A DNA stretch of 64,000 nt from Clostridium brassicae. GTDB lineage: Bacteria; Bacillota; Clostridia; Clostridiales; Clostridiaceae. The notes below the pieces were generated by a model that saw only the letters and a list, made by a program, of their open reading frames with translations, had not been told where the DNA came from and did not search any database. The stretch is from NCBI RefSeq assembly GCF_026738875.1, contig NZ_JAPQFJ010000009.1:1-64000 (forward strand). Reading direction: 5' to 3'. Position numbers and translations under genes: made by a program. Shown here one piece after another: positions 57,938 through 64,000 of this stretch (positions are counted from its first letter, which is position 1; each line of letters begins with the position of its first letter).

Positions 57938-58090
57938 AGTCAATTGTAATCTTGGCTTTTGATTATTATTTCCTTTAGAGGGTAAAATTTCTCATGCAGG
58001 TTTATAGTGAAGTTTAACTCACCTCATTTAGTATGTTATATGTAATGTACATGGGATGAATTAAAATATGTTTATGTATAGGGGATAAAT

Positions 58091-58726
58091 ATGAGTGAAG
58101 ATGATATAAAAAATGTTATTGATATATTGAGTAAAACTTATAGTGGAGCAAAATGTGGGCTTGAATTTAAATCTGCTTATGAACTTCTTATATCTACTAT
58201 GTTATCTGCTCAATGTACAGATGAAAGAGTAAATTTAATTACAAAAGAATTATATAAAGAGTATAATACTCCGGAAAAAATAGTAACTTTAAGTGAGGAT
58301 GAGTTAGGAGAAAAGATAAGAAGTTGTGGACTTTATAAAAATAAAAGCAAAAATATTTTAGCGACTTCAAAGGTCATTTTAACAAAACATGGTGGAAAAG
58401 TTCCTAATACAATGGAAGACTTGATAAGTCTTCCAGGGGTAGGAAGAAAGACGGCTAATGTAGTGCTTTCTAATGCTTTTGGTATTCCAGCTATTGCAGT
58501 GGATACTCATGTATTTAGAGTATCTAATAGAATCGGGCTTGCTCATGGTAAGAATGTAGAAGAGGTAGAAAAACAACTTATGAATAATATACCAAGAGAA
58601 ATATGGAGTGATACACATCACTATATAATATGGCATGGAAGAAATATTTGTAAAGCAAGAAAACCTCAATGTGAAGTGTGTCCAATCGCACCATATTGTG
58701 AATCATTTAATATTAACAGCAAATAA
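58091..58726 (+). CDS. nth: Endonuclease III
   Basis: 211-residue DNA glycosylase/AP lyase for oxidised pyrimidines. Helix-hairpin-helix LPGVGRKTANVV with catalytic Lys, VDTHVFRVSNRIG with catalytic Asp, and a C-terminal 4Fe-4S loop C-x6-C-x2-C-x5-C (CKARKPQCEVCPIAPYC). Normal length. ATAGGGGATAA before ATG is a modest site. Confidence 0.96.
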   Translation: MSEDDIKNVIDILSKTYSGAKCGLEFKSAYELLISTMLSAQCTDERVNLITKELYKEYNTPEKIVTLSEDELGEKIRSCGLYKNKSKNILATSKVILTKHGGKVPNTMEDLISLPGVGRKTANVVLSNAFGIPAIAVDTHVFRVSNRIGLAHGKNVEEVEKQLMNNIPREIWSDTHHYIIWHGRNICKARKPQCEVCPIAPYCESFNINSK

Positions 58727-58760
58727 AAAACAGTTGCTTATAGTAACTGTTTTTTATTTG
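58724..58760. terminator. Bidirectional terminator
   Basis: AATAAAAAACAGTT/AACTGTTTTTTATT with an 8-base loop, between nth and the kinase gene. Confidence 0.85.
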
Positions 58761-60222
58761 CTGTTAATTCTTTATTATTTAGAACATTATTTAAGGTAGA
58801 ACTTAAGTCCTCAATGGTATAGGGTTTATTTATAGCTCCTTTAAATCCGTAAGATTCATAATTATCAATTATACTTCCAGAAGAATATCCGCTGGAAATT
58901 ATAGCACATACATTGGGATCTATATTTAATAAGAGGTTAATTGTCTCTTCACCGCCCATACCACCTGGTACAGTTAAGTCTAAGATTACTGCATCAAATG
59001 GACATAAAGATAATAAAGCTTTTTTATATATATCTATGCATTCGATTCCATTTTTAGCTAGTATCACTGTATACCCTAAGGATTCTAGCATTGAATATAA
59101 AATTTCCCTTATCTTAGGATCATCATCCATTACTAATAGTTTATTTTCTCTTCTTATTAAATGAGAATTGTTTTTTTGTAACTTGGATGGAGTACTTTCA
59201 CAAGCTGGTAAATATATAGTGAAAGAAGTTCCTTTACCAGGTTTTGATTTTACATATATATGCCCATCATGTTTTTTTATTATTAAAAATGATGAGGTTA
59301 ATCCAAGGCCAGTGCCCATTTTTTTTGTAGTAAAGTAAGGATCAAATATTTTCTTTAAATTTTTTTCACATATACCAATTCCAGTATCTTTTATGGTAAT
59401 AGTGATATATTTACCAGGTTTTAATGAGTTAATTTCATTTTTTAATAACTGTGTATTTCTACAACGTATTTTGATTAATCCGCCTTTTGGCATAGCTTGA
59501 TAAGCATTTATTATTAAGTTACTTATTACCTGACTAAATTGACCTTCATCAACTTCTACAGGCCATAAATTTTTAGGAATATTAAATTCACATAGTACAT
59601 TAGAGCCACTTAAAGTTAAAGATACTGTATCTTCTATTAAATTATTAATGTAAATTTTATCTTTTAAAGGTGATTTATTTTTTGAAAAATTAAGCATTTG
59701 TTTTGTTAAGGATTTTGCGTGAATAGCTGTTTTTTCTATATTAGTAATAGTGCTGTTGATTTTAGGAGGATCATTAAGATTATTTTTAATTATATATGCA
59801 TTTCCTAGAATTATAGTAAGTATATTATTAAAATCATGAGCAATACCAGCAGCTAGTGTGGAAATACAATTTTCCTTAAATTTTATACTAGTAATGTCAT
59901 TTATAGAAAGTAAAGCTGAGCTTATATTATTATAAATTATTTTTGAAGCTTGAATATGTAGGTAAATAGTTTGAGATGATATTAGAACTTTTTTGTGAAA
60001 ATCCATTTTTGTTAAATCACTTTTGAAAAATTTTTCCATTTTATCTTTTATAAATTTAGGAATGTATATATTATTTGAGTAATTATTACTATTAGAAATC
60101 AGTTGTTCTATAATATTTTCACCAGAAATATTTAAATATTCAATATCGAAATTTTCATTAAGAATAATCATAGGTGTGGATAAGTTCTGAAAAAGTGTAT
60201 AGAACTGCTTATAATCGTTCAT
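58738..60222 (-). CDS. Soluble hybrid histidine kinase with C-terminal receiver
   Basis: 494 residues, no membrane segment. PAS-like domain (about 8-112), HisKA with GIAHDFNN (H129), HATPase with NLIINAYQAMPKGG (N box), DTGIGI and GTGLGLTSS, then a receiver domain (about 355-480) with acidic DDD pocket, VILDLTVPGGMGG (phosphoacceptor Asp) and a conserved Lys in NKPYTIED. It likely senses a cytosolic signal and passes phosphate to its own receiver. No response regulator with a DNA-binding domain or phosphotransfer protein is adjacent. GAGGTG before ATG. Confidence 0.93.
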   Translation of the reverse strand: MNDYKQFYTLFQNLSTPMIILNENFDIEYLNISGENIIEQLISNSNNYSNNIYIPKFIKDKMEKFFKSDLTKMDFHKKVLISSQTIYLHIQASKIIYNNISSALLSINDITSIKFKENCISTLAAGIAHDFNNILTIILGNAYIIKNNLNDPPKINSTITNIEKTAIHAKSLTKQMLNFSKNKSPLKDKIYINNLIEDTVSLTLSGSNVLCEFNIPKNLWPVEVDEGQFSQVISNLIINAYQAMPKGGLIKIRCRNTQLLKNEINSLKPGKYITITIKDTGIGICEKNLKKIFDPYFTTKKMGTGLGLTSSFLIIKKHDGHIYVKSKPGKGTSFTIYLPACESTPSKLQKNNSHLIRRENKLLVMDDDPKIREILYSMLESLGYTVILAKNGIECIDIYKKALLSLCPFDAVILDLTVPGGMGGEETINLLLNIDPNVCAIISSGYSSGSIIDNYESYGFKGAINKPYTIEDLSSTLNNVLNNKELTANKKQLL

Positions 60223-60428
60223 ATTAACTTAACACCTCACAAAATTCATATAATAAAAGCAATAAATATTAATATTCTACATATTTCAAATAAAACCTTT
60301 TAATAGTATATAAAAAGATACTTAGGATTGTCTTATATTTGTGTTAATGAAGCTCTACAAATGTTTTACTTGTAAAGTATATTTAATTAATCTATTTAAA
60401 GAACATTTATTAAATTAAGGAATATAAT

Positions 60429-60458
60429 ATATTAGGTATTGATAAAAATACCTAATAT
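60429..60458 (+). promoter_or_regulatory. Palindrome upstream of the surface-protein cluster
   Basis: ATATTAGGTATT-GATAAA-AATACCTAATAT, perfect 12-bp arms, about 37 bases before the start of the first gene. No T-run follows; operator or leader hairpin. Confidence 0.5.
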
Positions 60459-60494
60459 TAAAAATCTAAATACTGTTAACGAGGAGGATACATT

Positions 60495-60950
60495 ATGGGA
60501 AAAAATAATGAGCAATATTATGAATGTGGGCAATGTGAAACTGATAATATAAATAAACAAGGGGAATTTGTACTTGGTAACGTAACAAAAGAAATAGAAG
60601 TAACAAAAGATATAGAGTTCAGCGAAATAAGAGCTGATATAAATGTAAAAAAAGTAAAGACATTAAGAGTATGGGGACAGGTCAAAGATTGTGATGGAAA
60701 GCCTGTAAAAAATGCTTTATTGAAATTAGTACGAGTGGTTAAGGATCAATGTGGAAAAGTAGAATATGTAGGAGTTGCTCATGGAGTAAGCGACTGCTTA
60801 GGTTTTTATCAATTTGATATTTGTGTTCCACACAGTTGTAACGCAAATGTATATAGGATTTTTGTAAGTAAGCAAGCTTTAGGAAAAGAAGGATATATTA
60901 CAGCAACTGAATGTAATCCATGCTTAGATAATTTAGAGTGTGCAAAGTAA
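60495..60950 (+). CDS. Cys-containing small beta-domain protein, unknown function
   Basis: 151 residues, not recognised as a named family. N-terminal CxxC (ECGQCETD), a linker, then a carboxypeptidase-regulatory-like/Ig-like beta domain (RVWGQVKDCDGKPVKNALLKLVRVV ... DCLGFYQFDICVP), and C-terminal CNPC plus C. Nine or so Cys in total. No signal peptide. It resembles the one-domain proteins found in clostridial spore or surface layers. The next gene is a diverged paralogue. AGGAGGA before ATG. Confidence 0.7.
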   Translation: MGKNNEQYYECGQCETDNINKQGEFVLGNVTKEIEVTKDIEFSEIRADINVKKVKTLRVWGQVKDCDGKPVKNALLKLVRVVKDQCGKVEYVGVAHGVSDCLGFYQFDICVPHSCNANVYRIFVSKQALGKEGYITATECNPCLDNLECAK

Positions 60951-60974
60951 TCCCTTGTTAATTGGGGGGGAAAT

Positions 60975-61346
60975 ATGAAAAATAGTATGAAATATAAAAT
61001 ATATGATAGAATAATTGTTACAAATAATGTAGAGAAACGTGATTTGATCTTAGGTGATTTTTCGCCTAAGATTAAGTTGTGGAAATTTAAGGATAATGAT
61101 GAACTAAGATTAGATTTTACTGTTAAAGCTGTACAATTGCTACAAATTAAAGGTAATGGAAAACAAGATAAATGTATGAAAAACAAACCCATAAAATTAT
61201 TTCAAGAATATATGGATAAAAAAGGGACTGTAAGATTAAAAGAAATAGAAAGTTCAATGACTGAAGAAGATGGATCTTATAATTTTGATGTGTTGATACA
61301 GGAAAAGTATTTTCCTAAGTATTATACAGTATTAATTAAAATTTAA
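60975..61346 (+). CDS. Small beta-domain protein, diverged paralogue
   Basis: 123 residues. Shares the plan of the preceding gene: a LILGDFSPKIKLWKF segment aligning with FVLGNVTKEIEVTKD, then KAVQLLQIKGNGK...KPIKLFQEYMDK and EEDGSYNFDV aligning with the beta domain, but with a single Cys. No signal peptide. GGGGGG 5 bases before ATG and a 24-bp gap from the previous stop, so co-transcribed. Function unknown; probably part of the same structure as its neighbour. Confidence 0.65.
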   Translation: MKNSMKYKIYDRIIVTNNVEKRDLILGDFSPKIKLWKFKDNDELRLDFTVKAVQLLQIKGNGKQDKCMKNKPIKLFQEYMDKKGTVRLKEIESSMTEEDGSYNFDVLIQEKYFPKYYTVLIKI

Positions 61347-61372
61347 AAAATAGGTAATATTAAAATTTATTA

Positions 61373-61411
61373 TGACATACAATAAGTTTTTGCTTGTTGT
61401 ATGTTTTTTGT
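61373..61411 (+). terminator. Terminator of the two-gene unit
   Basis: ACATACAATAAG/CTTGTTGTATGT with TTTTTT. It separates the pair from the large surface protein gene. Confidence 0.85.
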
Positions 61412-61586
61412 TTATGAGTGAACCTTATGTATAAATTTACTATGAACACAAATAAACATTATAAATATTATATATAGTAGGCTAGTAGTTTATTTAGGTC
61501 AATTAAGTATATTTATTTTAATAAAAATTGTAAAGTTATAAAGATTTATTTAGATGATGAAAAAATATTAGAATGGAGGAAATTTT

Positions 61587-64000
61587 ATGGCTGCAACAAT
61601 TACAGGAACAGTCTTTGACGACTTAAATCATAATGGTGTATTAGATCCAGGTGAACCCGGGATACCTAATGCCTATGTTGTTTTAAGAGATCCTAATGGA
61701 GTATGTACTACAGTACAAACAAATGCATCTGGAGTATATACCTTTACACCTATTAATTTAGCTGGTAGTTATACTATTTATGAAACAGCAGTAGATCCAG
61801 GAGGTACTTGTCCACCAACAACTTTTGGACAACCGGCAGGATACACTAATTCAAGTACTTTTAGAACAGATACAGTTAATGTAACATCAACACAAATAAT
61901 CAATAATGTAACAATAAATGCTGCAAATTTTGGTCATGATAATCCAGACACTTTTTTTTGTGGACCTATTGCATATCAAGTTGCGGTAGAAGCAGGAGCT
62001 ACCAATAGTGAATTTATAGAGATTAACTTAGTAACAGGTACTGCAACTGTAGTTAATCCTGATATTGGAGTTAACATTAATGCAATTGGATATAATATTT
62101 TAGATGATATGATATATGGTATAGAAGATAATAGTACAAATCTTGTAAGGGTGGCGCAAGATGGAACTACAACTAATTTCGGACCTATTACAGGATTACC
62201 ATCACCATCACCAGGAAGGTATAATGTAGCTGATATAGATGATCAAGGGAATATGTATTTATTTAGACAAAATCAGACAACAATATATGTAGTTGATGTG
62301 AATCAAGACTCACCAACCTTTGGTCAAGTAATAAATACAGTACCATTATCATCAAGCGTTAATGTAGCTGATTGGGCCTATAGTGTAAGTGACGGTATGC
62401 TTTATGGTGTAGACGGCTCTACTGGTAATGTAGTAAGGGTTAATCCAGCAACAGGAGCTGTCACAGTATTAACAACAAATGGTATTCCTACTGGAAGCGC
62501 TTATGGAGCCACCTTCATGGATGCTGATGGTGTTTTGTATGCAATAAATAATAATACCGGAGTTGTTTATCGTATAACAATTTCAGGTAATAACGCTACA
62601 GGTGTGAATTTTTCCCAAAGTATACCAGCAGAGCTAAATGATGGGGCATTATGTGGCAATGCTAGAATTGAAGTAGATTATGGTGATGCTCCAGATCCAA
62701 CAGCAGGAACTGGACCAGACGACTACAACACATTATTTGCTAATAATGGACCTAGACATTTAATATTAAATCAATTAACTTTAGGAACTCAAGTAACAGG
62801 TGAACCAGATGCTTATGCAAATTTAACTACAGATGCTACAGGAGATGATATACCACAGGGAATACAAGATGATGGTGTTACTTTACCACTTACGCCCTTA
62901 TTAGCAACAGACACCACTTACTCCTTAACAGTAGATGTAGTAAATAACACAGGGTTACCAGCAAATGTATATGGATGGATAGATTTTAATAAGGATGGTG
63001 TATTCCAGGTAAATGAGGCTGCACCAGTTGTAGTAGTACCATCAGCCCCAGGAGTGCAACAAGTAGTATTAAACTTTACAGTACCTGCAGGGGTTATTTT
63101 AACACCAGATCATACCTTTGTAAGAGTTAGACTTACAACAGATGAGTTAGTAAATCAAAATCCTTCACCAACAGATGAAGATACAAGAAGTATAGGACCA
63201 GCGTCAGATGGAGAAGTTGAGGACTATTATTTAGAAATAATTCCAGAAGCGGATGTATCAGTAGTAAAGACATCAAGCCCAGACCCAGTAGCAGCAGGAG
63301 AGTTGCTAACCTATACAATTACAGTAACCAATGCAGGACCATCAGATGCAGAAAATGTAAGCCTGCAAGATATAGTACCACCAGAAATGCTAAATGCTGA
63401 ATTCTCAATAGATGGAGGATTAACCTTTAATCCATGGGTAAGCCCTTATAATATAGGAAGCTTAGTATCAGGATCAAGTGTAACTATATTAATAAGAGGA
63501 ATAGTAGACCCATCTTATACTGGAGGCAGTTTAAGTAATACAGCAACAGTAAGTAGTACAACACCAGATCCAGATCCAACAAACAATACTTCAACAGTAG
63601 TGACACAGGTAGAAACATCAGCAGATTTATCTATAACTAAAACAGTAAATCCAGATCCAGTGGTAGCAGGAGAAGAGGCCACCTATACAATTACAGTAAA
63701 CAATGCAGGACCATCTGATGCATTAAATGTAATATTAACAGATGTAATACCAGCATGTATATTAAACCCAGAATTTTCACTAGATGGAGGAGTAACCTTT
63801 AATCCATGGGTGAGTCCTTATGTTATAGGTATAATAGCGGCGGGAGCTACAGTTACTATATTAATAAGAGGAACAGTAGACCCATCATGTACCGGAACAA
63901 TAACAAATACAGCAAGAGTAGATAGTACAACACCAGATCCAGATCCAACAAACAATGAAACAACAATAGTAACCCCAATAGATACTTCAGCAGATTTATC
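61587..64000 (+). CDS. Large surface protein: SdrD-B, DUF6923-like, GEVED and DUF11 repeats (partial)
   Basis: Open from ATG 61587 (GGAGG 7 bases upstream) to the window end with no stop: 804 codons, C-terminus missing. Order: SdrD B-like domain (1-120: GTVFDDLNHNGVLDPGEPGIPNA), a propeller-like DUF6923 region (about 125-360) with repeated LYGVD/LYAIN strands, GEVED domain (about 365-550: DYGDAPDPTAG, WIDFNKDGVF, DGEVEDYYL), then DUF11 repeats of 124 and 123 residues starting near 63249, 63621 and 63990. No signal peptide at the start, unusual for a secreted protein. Pro/Thr-rich codon use differs from neighbours. Probably a spore- or cell-surface fibre. Confidence 0.85.
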   Translation, partial: MAATITGTVFDDLNHNGVLDPGEPGIPNAYVVLRDPNGVCTTVQTNASGVYTFTPINLAGSYTIYETAVDPGGTCPPTTFGQPAGYTNSSTFRTDTVNVTSTQIINNVTINAANFGHDNPDTFFCGPIAYQVAVEAGATNSEFIEINLVTGTATVVNPDIGVNINAIGYNILDDMIYGIEDNSTNLVRVAQDGTTTNFGPITGLPSPSPGRYNVADIDDQGNMYLFRQNQTTIYVVDVNQDSPTFGQVINTVPLSSSVNVADWAYSVSDGMLYGVDGSTGNVVRVNPATGAVTVLTTNGIPTGSAYGATFMDADGVLYAINNNTGVVYRITISGNNATGVNFSQSIPAELNDGALCGNARIEVDYGDAPDPTAGTGPDDYNTLFANNGPRHLILNQLTLGTQVTGEPDAYANLTTDATGDDIPQGIQDDGVTLPLTPLLATDTTYSLTVDVVNNTGLPANVYGWIDFNKDGVFQVNEAAPVVVVPSAPGVQQVVLNFTVPAGVILTPDHTFVRVRLTTDELVNQNPSPTDEDTRSIGPASDGEVEDYYLEIIPEADVSVVKTSSPDPVAAGELLTYTITVTNAGPSDAENVSLQDIVPPEMLNAEFSIDGGLTFNPWVSPYNIGSLVSGSSVTILIRGIVDPSYTGGSLSNTATVSSTTPDPDPTNNTSTVVTQVETSADLSITKTVNPDPVVAGEEATYTITVNNAGPSDALNVILTDVIPACILNPEFSLDGGVTFNPWVSPYVIGIIAAGATVTILIRGTVDPSCTGTITNTARVDSTTPDPDPTNNETTIVTPIDTSADL
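63249..63989 (+). repeat. DUF11 tandem repeats, 372/369 bp
   Basis: Two full units and the start of a third (63249, 63621, 63990). High similarity at DNA level in blocks such as CCAGATCCAGATCCAACAAA and CTTTAATCCATGGGT. More units probably follow beyond the window. Confidence 0.85.

Overview
The window is a low-GC, gene-dense stretch of a spore-forming, anaerobic Firmicute chromosome, most like Clostridium sensu stricto. The signs are the strong A+T bias, AGGAGG-type ribosome binding sites, four T-box leaders and a lysine riboswitch, a spore cortex-lytic enzyme, and a stand-alone four-domain ribosomal protein S1. There is no rRNA, no phage and no recognisable transposase. One tRNA gene (Gln, anticodon CTG) is present. 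Species cannot be decided from the sequence.

Layout. 0.4-4.3 kb: an E. coli-type YcaO protein, convergent with a Met/Cys-rich tandem-repeat protein that has a sigma-K-like promoter, then a MATE exporter. 4.4-7.4 kb: lysine riboswitch, aspartokinase and diaminopimelate decarboxylase. 7.5-16.1 kb: a 2869-residue cyclic beta-1,2-glucan synthase-like membrane protein, followed by about 800 bp filled with palindromic elements. 16.9-18.5 kb: trpS with its T-box. 18.6-29 kb: a small acidic protein, two HAD phosphatases, prfC, a small membrane protein missed by simple ORF calling, an ECF S-component, a GAF-GGDEF protein, an AlbA_2 protein, a small P-loop protein, and tyrS with a T-box. 29-34 kb: an orphan FliK-like/FlhB-C-like pair, a phosphoesterase, a DUF2225 protein and a small alarmone synthetase. 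34-44.5 kb: leuS with a T-box, rhodanese, S1, LarA-like racemase, tRNA-Gln, a CYTH protein and a nucleoid-associated protein sharing a palindromic divergent promoter, fba, and DUF4363/DUF421 membrane proteins. 44.7-53.4 kb: nucleoside kinase, ROK glucokinase, pssA, CBS protein, lipid kinase and a YgiQ-type radical SAM protein. 53.5-60.2 kb: a structured leader and an MgtE-N/CBS protein without a channel, sleB, T-box plus cysE, plsC, nth and a soluble hybrid kinase. 60.4-64 kb: two small Cys-containing proteins and the start of a very large surface protein (SdrD-B, DUF6923-like, GEVED, DUF11 repeats) that runs off the window.

Themes. Amino-acid supply and charging genes (Lys, Trp, Tyr, Leu, Cys) are each preceded by their own RNA sensor with a readable specifier. 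Most other genes are ordinary housekeeping genes in short units closed by clear intrinsic terminators.

The least explained material is non-coding. A ~275-bp nested-palindrome element occurs twice (16.7 kb and 46.4 kb), each copy directly after a stop codon, and its inner hairpins show compensatory base changes. Other palindromic structures lie at 16.2-16.6, 41.0, 43.2 and 53.5-53.9 kb. The most unusual proteins are the Met/Cys-rich repeat protein beside YcaO and the surface-protein cluster at the right end.
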